64,000 bases of DNA from Paenibacillus brevis (GTDB lineage Bacteria > Bacillota > Bacilli > Paenibacillales > Paenibacillaceae): positions 109,933 to 173,932 of the forward strand of contig NZ_JAHLQJ010000011.1 in the NCBI RefSeq assembly GCF_018919145.1, written 5' to 3'. The translations under genes and the position numbers were made by a program. Under the pieces are notes generated by a model, which was not told the origin of the DNA, ran no database searches, and was given only the letters and a program-made list of their open reading frames with translations. Positions 44,037-52,943 of this stretch are shown piece after piece (position 1 is the stretch's first letter; the number at the start of each line of letters is the position of its first letter).

Positions 44037-44547
44037 GTTGCTCGGAGCGGCATTGATCATATCCGCTGCCACGGCAGCAGGTTGGTTCCAGGCGAAGCAA
44101 TATGCCAACCGCCCTGTTCAGATTCGGAAGCTGATCCTTGCCCTGAGAAGATTGCAAACCGAGATTCAATATGGCTATACACCGCTTCCCGAAGCGCTGT
44201 TACGGGTTGGAGAGCAGAGCGGGGACCCGATTCGGCCGATCTTTGCCAGTGCTGCCTCCCAAATGAACGCTCCATTGAACTATACAGCCAAAGACAGTCT
44301 GCAACGGGCGCTTGATCAGGAATGGAAGGGGACAGCGATGAAGGCGGCGGAGAAGGACATCATGAGCCAACTCAGTCATACGCTGGGAACAAGCGACAGA
44401 CAGGATCAGTTCGGACATCTCGCGACAGCCGTCCGTCAACTGGAGAACGAGGAAATCGTCGCCCGCGAGGAGCAAGGGAGCTATGAAAAATTGTTCAAAA
44501 GCCTTGGGCTGTTATTTGGAGCATTCATCGTCATTATTCTGTATTGA
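44029..44547 (+). CDS. spoIIIAB: Stage III sporulation protein AB
   Basis: A 172-residue membrane protein resembling GspF-type secretion components. It has one N-terminal hydrophobic segment (LLGAALIISAATAAGWFQA), a helical cytoplasmic middle (LILALRRLQTEIQYGYTPLPE) and a C-terminal segment (LFKSLGLLFGAFIVIILY). GTG 44029 lies within the end of spoIIIAA behind GGAGAAGGAGGGAAG. Confidence 0.94.
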   Translation: MLKLLGAALIISAATAAGWFQAKQYANRPVQIRKLILALRRLQTEIQYGYTPLPEALLRVGEQSGDPIRPIFASAASQMNAPLNYTAKDSLQRALDQEWKGTAMKAAEKDIMSQLSHTLGTSDRQDQFGHLATAVRQLENEEIVAREEQGSYEKLFKSLGLLFGAFIVIILY

Positions 44548-44604
44548 AGCTAATTCATACACTCCTGTCATCGCCTGTGAAAATGATCGTGAGGTGCCAA
44601 GTCA

Positions 44605-44808
44605 ATGAACTTAGAAGTGAATGCAATATTTCAAATCGCAGGCATTGGAATTATCATCGCTATGATCCATACGGTACTGAAGCAGATGGGCAAAGAGGAC
44701 ATGGCCCACTGGGTGACCCTGATCGGCTTTGTTGTCGTACTCTTCATGGTCATCCGCTTGCTGGACAGCCTCTTTCAGGAAATCAAATCGATCTTTCTTT
44801 TCCAGTAG
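44605..44808 (+). CDS. spoIIIAC: Stage III sporulation protein AC
   Basis: A 67-residue protein with two membrane helices (IFQIAGIGIIIAMIHTVLK and WVTLIGFVVVLFMVIRLLD), the usual size for SpoIIIAC. It starts 57 bp after spoIIIAB, preceded by GTGAGGTG, and belongs to the membrane platform of the feeding-tube channel. Confidence 0.94.
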   Translation: MNLEVNAIFQIAGIGIIIAMIHTVLKQMGKEDMAHWVTLIGFVVVLFMVIRLLDSLFQEIKSIFLFQ

Positions 44809-44818
44809 GTGAGCGCAG

Positions 44819-45208
44819 GTGGAAATGATTCAGATAGTCGGGCTGGGGCTTGTCGCCACGGTGTTGATCCTGGTCGTCAAGGAGCAGAAGCCGTTATTCG
44901 CCTTTTTGATCGGGGCGAGCACCGGGATTTACATCTTCCTGTTCCTCATTGGGAAAATAGGCGGTGTCATTGAGGTTCTGGAGCAGCTGGCAGAGTCCTC
45001 GGGAGTTCAGATGATCTACTTGAAGACAATTCTGAAAATCATTGGGATTGCCTATATTGCAGAGTTTGGCGCACAGATCGTGAGGGACGCCGGACAAGAA
45101 AGCATTGCCTCCAAGATTGAACTGGCAGGCAAGGTCATGATCATGGTACTGGCCATTCCGATCATCAGTGTGATTATTGAGACGGTAATCAAGCTGCTGC
45201 CGACATAA
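44819..45208 (+). CDS. spoIIIAD: Stage III sporulation protein AD
   Basis: A 129-residue membrane protein with about four hydrophobic segments (VGLGLVATVLILVVK, FAFLIGASTGIYIFLFLIG, YLKTILKIIGIAYIAEFGAQ, VMIMVLAIPIISVIIETVI). SpoIIIAC and AD are sequence-related and this one repeats the AC pattern. GTG 44819 follows AGGTGAG; ATG 44825 is an alternative. Confidence 0.93.
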   Translation: MEMIQIVGLGLVATVLILVVKEQKPLFAFLIGASTGIYIFLFLIGKIGGVIEVLEQLAESSGVQMIYLKTILKIIGIAYIAEFGAQIVRDAGQESIASKIELAGKVMIMVLAIPIISVIIETVIKLLPT

Positions 45209-45223
45209 GTGAGGAAAGAGGAT

Positions 45224-46417
45224 ATGAGACCAATAGAAACCGGCTGGCTCCTTAGAACATGGCTGATTATCTGCCTGGGAATAATGCTCTTCAGCCTTCC
45301 GCTTCCGGTATCCGCCGAGGATCCGGCCAACAATTGGATACAGCGTCAGACAGAGGAACTGCCGACAGATCAGGTTGAAACCTACTGGCAGAACCTGATG
45401 AAGGAATATGGCGGATTTTTTCCGGATGGAGAGATGCCTTCCTTCATGGATCTGCTCTTATCGAATGATCAGGGACTTTCGTTTCATGTGGTGTTGTCCG
45501 GTCTCGTAAAATACATGTGGCAGGAAGTTTTGTACAACGGGCAAATTCTGGTCACGATTGTCCTTTTATCCGTGTTCAGCATGATTCTGGAAACCTTGCA
45601 GACTGCATTTGAAAGAAAGCAAGTCAGCAAGATTGCCTACTCCATCTGTTATATGGTCATTCTGGTGCTGGCGATTAACAGCTTCCATGTCGCTATATCC
45701 TACGCTACACAGGCCATCACCGGCATGATTGATTTTATGATGGCGATGGTGCCGCTGCTCTTTACCTTGCTTGCATCGATGGGGAATATCGCAACCGTCT
45801 CTGTCGCCCATCCGCTGGTAGTGTTCATGGTACACACGGTGGGAAATGTTGTCCACATGGTGGTGTTCCCGCTCCTGTTCTTCTCGGCTGTTCTGCACAT
45901 TGTCAGTTCTCTGTCGGAGACCTATAAGCTGACCCAACTGGCCAATTTGCTAAGAACAACGGCGATGGCGCTGCTGGGAATTCTGCTGACCGTATTCCTT
46001 GGCGTCATTTCGGTAAGAGGGATCGCCGGATCTGTGGCGGATGGAGTCACCCTTAGGACAGCGAAATACTTAACCGGGAACTTCATTCCAGTAGTAGGCA
46101 AGGTATTCGCAGATGCAACGGACACGGTAATCTCGGCTTCCTTACTGGTTAAAAATTCAATCGGTCTCGTAGGAGTCATTATCCTGTTATTCCTTTGTGC
46201 TTTTCCCGCGATAAAAATCTTGACGCTCGCACTCATCTATAACTTGTCAGCAGCCGTTATGCAGCCGCTCGGCAGTTCGCCTATCATTACGACACTGGAT
46301 ACGATCGGAAAGAGCATGATCTATGTATTTGCAGCATTAGCAGCAGTCGGAATGATGTTCTTCCTGGCGATCACCATCATGCTGACGGCAGGAAATGTAA
46401 CGGTCATGATGCGGTGA
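45224..46417 (+). CDS. spoIIIAE: Stage III sporulation protein AE
   Basis: A 397-residue polytopic membrane protein with an N-terminal signal-like segment (LIICLGIMLFSLPLPVSAE), an external stretch rich in polar residues (about 30-115) and roughly seven membrane segments after that. MIDFMMAMVPLLFTLLASMG and RTAKYLTGNFIPVVGKVFADA are family landmarks. ATG 45224 is 8 nt after GAGG; a GTG frame start at 45209 overlaps the end of spoIIIAD. Confidence 0.94.
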   Translation: MRPIETGWLLRTWLIICLGIMLFSLPLPVSAEDPANNWIQRQTEELPTDQVETYWQNLMKEYGGFFPDGEMPSFMDLLLSNDQGLSFHVVLSGLVKYMWQEVLYNGQILVTIVLLSVFSMILETLQTAFERKQVSKIAYSICYMVILVLAINSFHVAISYATQAITGMIDFMMAMVPLLFTLLASMGNIATVSVAHPLVVFMVHTVGNVVHMVVFPLLFFSAVLHIVSSLSETYKLTQLANLLRTTAMALLGILLTVFLGVISVRGIAGSVADGVTLRTAKYLTGNFIPVVGKVFADATDTVISASLLVKNSIGLVGVIILLFLCAFPAIKILTLALIYNLSAAVMQPLGSSPIITTLDTIGKSMIYVFAALAAVGMMFFLAITIMLTAGNVTVMMR

Positions 46418-46451
46418 CATCGAATAGAAGTTGTAGGCGGTGATCAGAGAC

Positions 46452-47210
46452 ATGAGCATGCTAGGTGAATGGCTGAAGGAAATTATTATTATCGTGCTAT
46501 TTGCAGTCTTCATAGATTTACTCCTGCCTAATCGAGCGATGGAACGCTATGTCAAGTTTGTCGTCAGCCTGCTCATTCTGCTGACCCTTCTCTCGCCGGT
46601 TATGCGCATCCTGTCCGGCAGCGAGCCTGAGAAGATGATCGCTGCAGCCTTTGAACAGGTTAGCGGAAGTGTTGGAGGAGGGTCGGCTGCGGAGACAGAG
46701 ACCATATTAAAGCAGGGAGAACTCCTTCGCAAGAAGCAGGAAGCAGAAGCCCTCCAGTTGGCCGGAGATCAGGCGGCGGCACAGATGAAGCAGCAGATCG
46801 AGCTTGAAACAGGACAGCCCGTGGAAAGGGTAACGGTGATTTTGGCCCGCGAGGATAAGAATGCGGGAGCTAAAGGTCAGAGTTCTACGCAGCAAGCGGC
46901 TGAAGGCACTTTATATATAGAAGAGGTTGAGGTGGTCATGAAAGCCCCAGAGCAGGCCGCATCCGAGTCCTCTGCCAAGTCCATCAAGGTTCAGAAGGTG
47001 GATGTATCGCTGCCGGAGATCGGCAGGAAGAACGAGGATACCCTGGCGGCATCTGGTGTGTCTTATGGTGATGCTGGTGATGCGGAGTCACCCGCAAATT
47101 CAGTTGGAGCAGCAAAGCTCACCGATTCGATTCAGAGCCTGATGGTGAGGGAATGGGGAGTTTCAGCTGATGCGGTAACAGTTATAGCAGGGGTTCAAGA
47201 AGAAAGCTAG
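46452..47210 (+). CDS. spoIIIAF: Stage III sporulation protein AF
   Basis: A 252-residue protein with two N-terminal membrane segments (LGEWLKEIIIIVLFAVFIDL, VKFVVSLLILLTLLSPVMR) and a large soluble domain with many Ala, Glu and Gln (KQGELLRKKQEAEALQLAG) that resembles the ring-forming domains of SpoIIIAG and AH. ATG 46452 fits best to GGCGGTGAT upstream; GTG 46440 or ATG 46458 are possible. It overlaps nothing; spoIIIAG begins 13 bp later. Confidence 0.92.
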   Translation: MSMLGEWLKEIIIIVLFAVFIDLLLPNRAMERYVKFVVSLLILLTLLSPVMRILSGSEPEKMIAAAFEQVSGSVGGGSAAETETILKQGELLRKKQEAEALQLAGDQAAAQMKQQIELETGQPVERVTVILAREDKNAGAKGQSSTQQAAEGTLYIEEVEVVMKAPEQAASESSAKSIKVQKVDVSLPEIGRKNEDTLAASGVSYGDAGDAESPANSVGAAKLTDSIQSLMVREWGVSADAVTVIAGVQEES

Positions 47211-47223
47211 GGAGGTGAAGCAC

Positions 47224-47871
47224 ATGCTGAAATGGCTGAAGAAGCTGGAGCAATGGCTGGGCAAGGGAACAGAGGGTAAGAAAAAAATGCAAACCTACCG
47301 CCTGCTGCTGATTATCGGCCTGCTCGGACTCGCACTCATGCTGATCAATTCATTCATTAATGTAAAGCATGTGGAGCCCGATGGGGCAGGGAGAGAGCCG
47401 CCGGTCATGCAAGAGTTAACCTCGGGCAACCTGCTTCAGGAGGATGGTGAGGGAGGAGGACCATTTGCCAAGATTGAGGCGTCGCTGGAGAGCAAGGCCA
47501 AAGAGATTCTGGAGAAGATTGTGGGTGTCGGCGATGTGGATGTGCTGGTCACCGTGGAATCCACCGAGGAAGTTATCGTCCAGCGCAACATGAGAGATAC
47601 ACAGGAGATGACCGAAGAAGTTGACGCTGACGGAGGGACCCGCAATATTACGCAGTATTCCAGAGACGGTGAGATCGTCACTTATGATGCTTCCGGAAAT
47701 GAACAGCCGATCGTAACAAAGAAGATCAAGCCGAAGGTGCGCGGGGTGCTGATCGTTGCCAGGGGAGCGGAGAACAACGTTGTCAAGGGCCTCATTGTAG
47801 ATGCCGTTGAAAAGGGATTGAATGTTCCGGCCTATCGAATCTCGGTAGTCCCGCGCAAGCAGTCCCAATAG
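47224..47871 (+). CDS. spoIIIAG: Stage III sporulation protein AG
   Basis: A 215-residue protein with one membrane segment near the N terminus (RLLLIIGLLGLALMLINSF) and a ring-building motif domain (LEKIVGVGDVDVLVTVESTE, KVRGVLIVARGAENNVVKG, KGLNVPAYRISVVPRK). SpoIIIAG forms a large ring in the intermembrane space between mother cell and forespore. ATG 47224 is preceded by GGGAGGTG; a GTG at 47215 lies within that site. Confidence 0.95.
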   Translation: MLKWLKKLEQWLGKGTEGKKKMQTYRLLLIIGLLGLALMLINSFINVKHVEPDGAGREPPVMQELTSGNLLQEDGEGGGPFAKIEASLESKAKEILEKIVGVGDVDVLVTVESTEEVIVQRNMRDTQEMTEEVDADGGTRNITQYSRDGEIVTYDASGNEQPIVTKKIKPKVRGVLIVARGAENNVVKGLIVDAVEKGLNVPAYRISVVPRKQSQ

Positions 47872-47912
47872 AGAAGTATAAATCCCAAATTAAAATTCAG
47901 GAGGAATTGTAC

Positions 47913-48689
47913 ATGAAATCAAAAAGACAAACAGTTTGGCTCGTATCCATGCTTAGCCTGATGGTTGTATTGTCTGCTTACTATTTATTCACGGAGGACG
48001 GTCCTAAGACGAAGCAGGTAACTGAAGGGCAGCAGGTAACGTCGATGGACCAAGGCAAAGTTCAGGATACCGCCATGGGTGACGACCTGCTGGACGGCAG
48101 TGACGTAATCCTGAATGAGGTTACGGCACAGGACGGGCAGACTGCGGTTGTAGCGGACGAGGAGGCATCAGGAGATAGCGCTGTGCTGCCGGATCCAAAT
48201 ACGAGCGAGGTTAACCAACCTACAGGTGCGGCGGATTCGGATAAGGACCCTGCAAATACGGCTTCAGGAAATACCGAGTCCAATAAAGGCGTGAGCGACG
48301 AAGATGTACTGAAGCAGCTGGAGGCTCAGGGAGTATCGGCATCCGACACCCTAACGGCATATCAGTTCCAGCGTTCAGAGGAAAACTCCCGCAAGACGGA
48401 TGAATTGATGAAGAAGATTAACGAAGACCCTTCGCTGGACCAAGCCGTAATGGCACAAGCTGAACTGAATGCGCTGGAGGAAAAGGAAGAGAAGATTTTC
48501 AACATAGAGGAGCAACTGCTACAGAAATATGCCAATGCGGTTGTGACTGAAAATGACGACGACAGCTACAAAATTGTCGTAGTCAGTGAAAAGCTTGAAG
48601 CAAAAGAAGCAGTCAGCATCATGGATCTGGTGATCAAGGAGCTGGGCGTAACCCAGGATAAAGTGCAGGTTCAATACGTAACTCAATAA
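47913..48689 (+). CDS. spoIIIAH: Stage III sporulation protein AH
   Basis: A 258-residue protein with a single N-terminal membrane anchor (TVWLVSMLSLMVVLSAYYLF), a disordered Asp/Ser/Gly-rich linker of about 90 residues and a C-terminal ring-building domain (DELMKKINEDPSLDQAVMAQ, KIVVVSEKLEAKEAVSIMDL). In B. subtilis it joins forespore SpoIIQ through the intermembrane space. ATG 47913 is 8 nt after AGGAGG; TTG 47907 is less likely. Last gene of the operon; a weak hairpin follows. No spoIIQ is in the window. Confidence 0.94.
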   Translation: MKSKRQTVWLVSMLSLMVVLSAYYLFTEDGPKTKQVTEGQQVTSMDQGKVQDTAMGDDLLDGSDVILNEVTAQDGQTAVVADEEASGDSAVLPDPNTSEVNQPTGAADSDKDPANTASGNTESNKGVSDEDVLKQLEAQGVSASDTLTAYQFQRSEENSRKTDELMKKINEDPSLDQAVMAQAELNALEEKEEKIFNIEEQLLQKYANAVVTENDDDSYKIVVVSEKLEAKEAVSIMDLVIKELGVTQDKVQVQYVTQ

Positions 48690-48713
48690 TCAAATGCCCT
48701 GATAGAAAGGCGA

Positions 48714-48743
48714 GAGAGTCCGAGGAAATCTTGGGCTCTTTCC
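48714..48743 (+). terminator. Weak terminator-like hairpin after spoIIIAH
   Basis: AGAGTCC pairs with GGGCTCT across 11 nt, followed by TTCCATTTC. The T run is poor. Confidence 0.4.
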
Positions 48744-48766
48744 ATTTCAATCTATTGTGATATAAT
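48739..48766 (+). promoter_or_regulatory. Probable sigma-A promoter of accBC
   Basis: TTTCCA (48739-48744), 16 bp, TATAAT (48761-48766). The -10 is perfect and the -35 poor. Confidence 0.45.
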
Positions 48767-48822
48767 ACATAAAGTTACGACGAAGGATACAATTTTAGAT
48801 TTTTCGATACGTCCTATAATGA

Positions 48823-48842
48823 GCGTTCAAAAAGTCAACTTT
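48823..48842. repeat. Family-2 repeat end in the accB leader
   Basis: GCGTTCAAAAAGTCAACTTT (continuing TTTT) matches the family-2 end; the sequence beyond differs. It lies about 55 bp before accB. Confidence 0.55.
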
Positions 48843-48893
48843 TTTGGATTGCCTCTATAAAGTTCGAAGAAGCTGAAGGAGTGAAAGTGATTT

Positions 48894-49382
48894 ATGTTCA
48901 AATTAAACGAAATTAAAGAACTGATTGAATTAGTGGATAAGACCTCGATACATGAACTCGAGCTTGAAAATGAAGGCTACAAGCTGTCGATTCGCAAGCC
49001 AGGCAAACCGGAAGTCATCCAAGCGCAGCTCCCTGTTGTGCAGGCTGCCCCGATCAGTATGGCTCCCGCTCCGGGATTGTCCGCTCCGGCTGGAGTGGAA
49101 TCTCACGTTGCTGCTGCCCCGGTCGCGGAACCAGATGCAGGGTTACATAAGATTCTCTCCCCGATGGTAGGCACCTTCTATCGTGCATCCTCTCCGGATG
49201 CAAATGCATTCGTCAATATCGGAGACAAGGTTGGACCGAAGACGACGGTATGTATTATTGAAGCCATGAAGCTGATGAACGAGCTTGAAGCAGAAGTCAA
49301 AGGCGAGATTAAAGAGATTCTAGTCGAAAACGGACAATTGGTTGAATTCGGACAGCCTCTCTTTCTGGTGAAGCCGGAGTAA
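48894..49382 (+). CDS. accB: Biotin carboxyl carrier protein of acetyl-CoA carboxylase
   Basis: A 162-residue carrier whose biotin is attached to Lys126 in IEAMKLMNELEAE, then shuttles carboxyl groups between AccC and AccAD for fatty acid synthesis. The N-terminal part (FKLNEIKELIELVDKTSIHE) is followed by an Ala/Pro-rich linker (about 45-80) and the biotinyl domain starting HKILSPMVGTFYRA. ATG 48894 is preceded by AAGGAGTGA. It is followed by accC after 56 bp. Confidence 0.96.
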   Translation: MFKLNEIKELIELVDKTSIHELELENEGYKLSIRKPGKPEVIQAQLPVVQAAPISMAPAPGLSAPAGVESHVAAAPVAEPDAGLHKILSPMVGTFYRASSPDANAFVNIGDKVGPKTTVCIIEAMKLMNELEAEVKGEIKEILVENGQLVEFGQPLFLVKPE

Positions 49383-49438
49383 TAGGCAGGGCCGCGTTAC
49401 GAGTATAGGCGGCAAGCTTTCAAGGAGGATGGAATGAA

Positions 49439-50782
49439 GTGAAATTTCAAAAAATATTGATTGCCAACCGTGGCGAGATTGCGGTTCGTATTATCCGCGC
49501 TTGCCGGGAGCTGGGTATTTCCACAGTAGCGGTATATTCGGAAGCGGACAAGGATTCGCTGCATGTCCGGCTTGCAGACGAGGCCTATTGCATCGGCCCA
49601 ACCTTGGCACGCGACAGTTATCTTAATTTTACAAATCTGATGAGTGTAGCAACCTTGACGGATTGCGATGCCATTCATCCGGGCTACGGCTTTCTTGCTG
49701 AGAATGCGGATTTCGCCGAGATTTGCGGATCCTGCAATATTACCTTTATCGGTCCGTCACCGGAAGCGATTACGAAGATGGGAGATAAGGCGGTCGCCAA
49801 GCAGACGATGAAGGCGGCAGAGGTTCCTGTCATTCCAGGCTCGGACGGATTGATCGATGATCTGGACCAGGCGGTGGCCATTGCCCGTGAAATCGGTTAT
49901 CCGGTTATCATTAAGGCAACTGCCGGCGGCGGCGGAAAAGGCATCCGTATTGCAGAGGATGAAGAGTCGCTGATTAAGCAGATCACTACAGCTCAACAGG
50001 AAGCCCAAAAGGCGTTCGGCAATGCCGGCGTCTATCTGGAGAAATTCCTGACGGGCATGAAGCATGTTGAAATTCAGATTATCGCCGATAAGCACGGAAA
50101 TGCAGCCTATCTGGGTGAGCGGGATTGCTCGGTGCAGCGCCGCCGTCAGAAGTTGGTGGAGGAAGCGCCTTGTCCCGTTCTCTCGCCGGAGAAGCGTAAG
50201 GAGATGGGGGAAGCAGCCGTTCGTGCCGCTCTGGCCGTTCAGTATTCTGGAGCCGGTACGCTGGAATTCTTGCTTGGTCCGGACGGGCAGTTCTATTTCA
50301 TGGAGATGAATACCCGGATTCAAGTGGAGCATCCCGTTACTGAAATGGTTACCGGGATTGATCTGATTCAAGAAATGATATCTGTAGCAGAGGGCAACCT
50401 GCTCTCCTTTACTCAGGATGAGGTTGTGCTCAATGGTTGGTCTATCGAATGCCGCATTAATGCGGAGGACCCTTCGCGCAATTTCATGCCTTCTCCCGGG
50501 AAAATCGGATTCTATCTGCCTCCGGGAGGTCCTGGCGTTCGTGTAGACAGCGGTGCATACCCTGGCTATATGATCTCTCCGCACTATGACTCCATGATTG
50601 CGAAGCTGATTGTCTGGGGGAAAACCCGTGAAGAGGCGATCTCCAAGATGAAGCGCGCCTTGGCCGAATTTGCGATTGAAGGCATCCATACGACAATTCC
50701 TTTCCATCAGAAGCTGCTGGAGCATCCTGTATTCCTCAAGGGGGATTTCGATATTAAATTTCTGGAAGAATATGAGGTTTAA
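49439..50782 (+). CDS. accC: Biotin carboxylase subunit of acetyl-CoA carboxylase
   Basis: A 447-residue ATP-grasp enzyme that carboxylates the biotin on AccB. It begins [20 protein letters not shown], and has [15 protein letters not shown] (ATP-binding Gly loop), [20 protein letters not shown] (metal and bicarbonate site) and the ECRINAEDP block. Length is normal. GTG 49439 follows AAGGAGGATGGAATGAA. Gene order accB-accC-yqhY is as in B. subtilis. Confidence 0.97.
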   Translation: MKFQKILIANRGEIAVRIIRACRELGISTVAVYSEADKDSLHVRLADEAYCIGPTLARDSYLNFTNLMSVATLTDCDAIHPGYGFLAENADFAEICGSCNITFIGPSPEAITKMGDKAVAKQTMKAAEVPVIPGSDGLIDDLDQAVAIAREIGYPVIIKATAGGGGKGIRIAEDEESLIKQITTAQQEAQKAFGNAGVYLEKFLTGMKHVEIQIIADKHGNAAYLGERDCSVQRRRQKLVEEAPCPVLSPEKRKEMGEAAVRAALAVQYSGAGTLEFLLGPDGQFYFMEMNTRIQVEHPVTEMVTGIDLIQEMISVAEGNLLSFTQDEVVLNGWSIECRINAEDPSRNFMPSPGKIGFYLPPGGPGVRVDSGAYPGYMISPHYDSMIAKLIVWGKTREEAISKMKRALAEFAIEGIHTTIPFHQKLLEHPVFLKGDFDIKFLEEYEV

Positions 50783-50797
50783 CAGTGGATGCATGGT

Positions 50798-50826
50798 TTG
50801 TCATAATGCACCTGAAATGATATAGT
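50798..50826 (+). promoter_or_regulatory. Sigma-A promoter of the yqhY gene
   Basis: TTGTCA (50798-50803), 17 bp, TATAGT (50821-50826), about 60 bp before the start. Confidence 0.65.
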
Positions 50827-50892
50827 AATTATAATAAGTGCGCTTTCTCGGGATCCGGGAGGCGTCATGCTTATTGAGAGGTGGATGATAGA

Positions 50893-51300
50893 ATGAGCTC
50901 TTTACCAACCGAATTTGAACGGACTGAAATTGGAGAAATTCAGATCGCACCCGAGGTCATCGAAGTGATCGCCGGGCTTGCTACCGTAGAGGTAAGAGGC
51001 GTTGCCGGCATGAGCGGCGGCTTTGCGGGAGGGATCGTGGAACTGCTTGGCAGAAAGAATCTTTCCAAGGGCGTTAAAGTGGAGGTTGGACAGCGTGAAG
51101 CCGCTGTCGACGTTTCTGTCATTGTGGAATACGGGAATCGTCTTCCGGAGGTAGCTACGGAGATTCAACGAAATGTAAAGCGTTCGATTGAGACGATGAC
51201 CGGTCTGCATGTCGTGGAGGTTAATGTACATATCCATGACGTTATTTTTAAGACTGCGGAAAAGAATGAAGAAATCGAACTAAGTAACCGGGTGAAGTAA
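50893..51300 (+). CDS. yqhY: Asp23/Gls24 family envelope stress protein YqhY
   Basis: A 135-residue alkaline-shock (Asp23/DUF322) family protein. Landmarks are IGEIQIAPEVIEVIAGLATVE, GVAGMSGGFAGGIVELLGRK and VDVSVIVEYGNRLPEVATEIQ. In B. subtilis YqhY lies right after accC and loss of it affects acetyl-CoA carboxylase activity, which the same order here supports. ATG 50893 is about 8 nt after GAGGTGG; a GTG frame start at 50881 overlaps that site. A hairpin at 51309 follows. The next gene encodes the membrane anchor AmaP, which holds Asp23 proteins at the membrane in Staphylococcus. Confidence 0.93.
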   Translation: MSSLPTEFERTEIGEIQIAPEVIEVIAGLATVEVRGVAGMSGGFAGGIVELLGRKNLSKGVKVEVGQREAAVDVSVIVEYGNRLPEVATEIQRNVKRSIETMTGLHVVEVNVHIHDVIFKTAEKNEEIELSNRVK

Positions 51301-51308
51301 TCCGGACT

Positions 51309-51336
51309 AAACCCCCGACCGATGCGTCAGGGGTTT
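51309..51336 (+). terminator. Terminator-like hairpin after yqhY
   Basis: AAACCCC (51309-51315) and GGGGTTT (51330-51336) pair, with an inner GAC/GTC. The T run is short, so partial read-through to amaP is likely. Confidence 0.5.
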
Positions 51337-51382
51337 GCTATAGTTTGAGCATACTCGTAGATGTTAGGAGGCTATACCCGTC

Positions 51383-51922
51383 GTGGCTAAAATTTTGGAC
51401 AGACTCTTGCTGTTTGTATACAGCATAAGCGTCGGATTACTATCCATTCTTGCCATTCTTCTGCTTACGGAAGCCGTTGACCTGAACCTGAGCAGACAAC
51501 AGGAGCGAGGCCTGATCATAAGCTTGATCATCATATCTGCAGCCTTGTTTTTGTTAAGCATCCGTTTCTTCTATATTTCGATCCGCCGTGATCGTCATGC
51601 GCTTACGTCGATTGACCAAAGAACGGAGTATGGCGACATTCAGATTTCCACAGATACGATTGAGAATTTGTCTTACAAAGCAGCCAGCCGTGTTCGTGGA
51701 ATTCGAGAAGTGAAGACCCGCATTCGCATCACGGATGCCGGACTTGAAATTATGATTCGTGCTGTTGTTGACGGCGATTCATCCATACCGGCTTTGACCG
51801 AGGAGGTCCAGAAGCAGGTTCATGACCATGTGCATGAGATTACGGGGATACCTGTCTCCTATGTATCGGTGTATATTGCCAACCTTGTTCAATCGCCAGT
51901 GATGAAAAACCGGGTTGAATAG
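51383..51922 (+). CDS. amaP: Alkaline shock response membrane anchor protein AmaP
   Basis: A 179-residue protein with two membrane segments (LDRLLLFVYSISVGLLSILAI and GLIISLIIISAALFLLSIRFF) and a cytoplasmic domain that itself resembles the Asp23 fold (ISTDTIENLSYKAASRVRGI, ITGIPVSYVSVYIANLVQ). In Staphylococcus aureus AmaP anchors Asp23 at the membrane; a Gls24/Asp23-type partner is encoded directly upstream. GTG 51383 is 11 nt after TAGGAGG, a longer spacing than usual. Confidence 0.88.
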   Translation: MAKILDRLLLFVYSISVGLLSILAILLLTEAVDLNLSRQQERGLIISLIIISAALFLLSIRFFYISIRRDRHALTSIDQRTEYGDIQISTDTIENLSYKAASRVRGIREVKTRIRITDAGLEIMIRAVVDGDSSIPALTEEVQKQVHDHVHEITGIPVSYVSVYIANLVQSPVMKNRVE

Positions 51923-51934
51923 GGGGCGTTGCGG

Positions 51935-52168
51935 GTGTTTTGGAAGCAGTTATGGGAGACTCACCGAGGACGCGTCCTCGGACTGGCGGCCGCCGTATTT
52001 TTATGCCCGATTTACTTGTTTTTCGGATTTTGGAATATGTTATTCTGCGCGCTCTTGCTGTTCATCGGCTATACCTTCGGTAAGTATAAGGATCTGGATC
52101 AGGGTCCGATTGTACCCTGGAGCGAATTGAAGAACTGGCTCGTATCGCGCTGGCGTCCTTTTAAATGA
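51935..52168 (+). CDS. DUF2273 small membrane protein
   Basis: A 77-residue protein with two hydrophobic stretches (GLAAAVFLCPIYLFFGF and MLFCALLLFIGYTFGKY) and a charged C terminus. DUF2273 proteins regularly accompany Asp23/Gls24 and AmaP genes, and that is the situation here, 12 bp after amaP. GTG 51935 is 8 nt after GGGGGC; a TTG at 51929 is less well placed. Role probably structural, in the same membrane-associated complex. Confidence 0.85.
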   Translation: MFWKQLWETHRGRVLGLAAAVFLCPIYLFFGFWNMLFCALLLFIGYTFGKYKDLDQGPIVPWSELKNWLVSRWRPFK

Positions 52169-52281
52169 TTCCTGTGATATGCTTTCTCCGAAAAGAGCAG
52201 CCTTTTATTTTGCCATTTTGTGGAGTTAGCGTATTACAGGTTTTTTTTGTCCGATGGAGCAGGGTAAAATAATAGTAGTGC

Positions 52282-52336
52282 GTGATCAAAAAGCTAGCTT
52301 TTCAGCACCGAGAAGGTTGTGAGAACCTGAAGATAG
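52282..52336 (-). repeat. Family-2 repeat, one end, upstream of nusB
   Basis: GATCAAAAAGCTAGCTTTTC followed by AGCACCGAGAAGGTTGTGAG and AACCTGAAGATAG matches the reverse complement of the right part of the complete copy at 32624 and the fragment at 30303. It ends about 37 bp before the nusB start. Confidence 0.75.
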
Positions 52337-52373
52337 TAATAATAAACGCAGGACCAATGTCAAGGAGGAACCC

Positions 52374-52823
52374 ATGAAACGTAGATTGGGAAGAGAAATT
52401 GCAGTACAAAGCTTGTATCATATGGAGATGAATGAAGTCGAGGCTGAACAGGCGGTTACCATGCTGCTCAGCGAGGCTGTTGGAGAGAATGAAGGCGAGG
52501 TCAAGCCCGCTGACCTGGAGGGAGACAAGAGCTTCGTACTGGAGCTTGTGAACGGAACCTGGGGTCACAAGGAGACGATTGATGTTCTGCTTGCAGATTA
52601 TTTGAAGGGCTGGCAAATCAGCCGTCTGTCCAAGGTCGATCGTCAGGTGCTCAGAGTGGCGGCATACGAGATGATTTTTCGTGATGATGTTCCTGGCAAG
52701 GTCGTCGTTAATGAAGCGATTGAGCTGGCGAAGCATTTTGGTACCGTGGAATCCGGCAAATTCGTCAATGGAGTGCTGGGAAAGATGATCCAGGATGTTG
52801 AGCAGTTGAAGGCGCGTATTTAA
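52374..52823 (+). CDS. nusB: Transcription antitermination factor NusB
   Basis: A 149-residue all-helical RNA-binding protein that with NusE acts in rRNA antitermination. It begins MKRRLGREIAVQSLYHMEMN, with LVNGTWGHKETIDVLLADYL and the C-terminal VVVNEAIELAKHFGTVESGK and FVNGVLGKM. Length normal. AAGGAGG is well placed before ATG 52374. Ordered as in B. subtilis between the yqhY group and folD. Confidence 0.96.
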   Translation: MKRRLGREIAVQSLYHMEMNEVEAEQAVTMLLSEAVGENEGEVKPADLEGDKSFVLELVNGTWGHKETIDVLLADYLKGWQISRLSKVDRQVLRVAAYEMIFRDDVPGKVVVNEAIELAKHFGTVESGKFVNGVLGKMIQDVEQLKARI

Positions 52824-52838
52824 AAGTGGAAGCTTAAC

Positions 52839-52906
52839 TATATAAGTTGAACTAAAGAAGCTACGTAGAAAGTCCTAAGCGTATAGTCATTAGTTCAACT
52901 TATATA
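52839..52906. repeat. Family-1 repeat, 68-bp miniature copy between nusB and folD
   Basis: Perfect 16-bp terminal inverted repeats TATATAAGTTGAACTA (52839-52854) and TAGTTCAACTTATATA (52891-52906). Inside is only AAGAAGCTACGTAGAAAGTCCTAAGC and GTATAGTCAT; the large central core of the 58486 copy is missing. As RNA it would form a long hairpin. Confidence 0.85.
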
Positions 52907-52943
52907 ACTTAAAATATGGAGAATGTTGAGGGAGAGGATTAGT

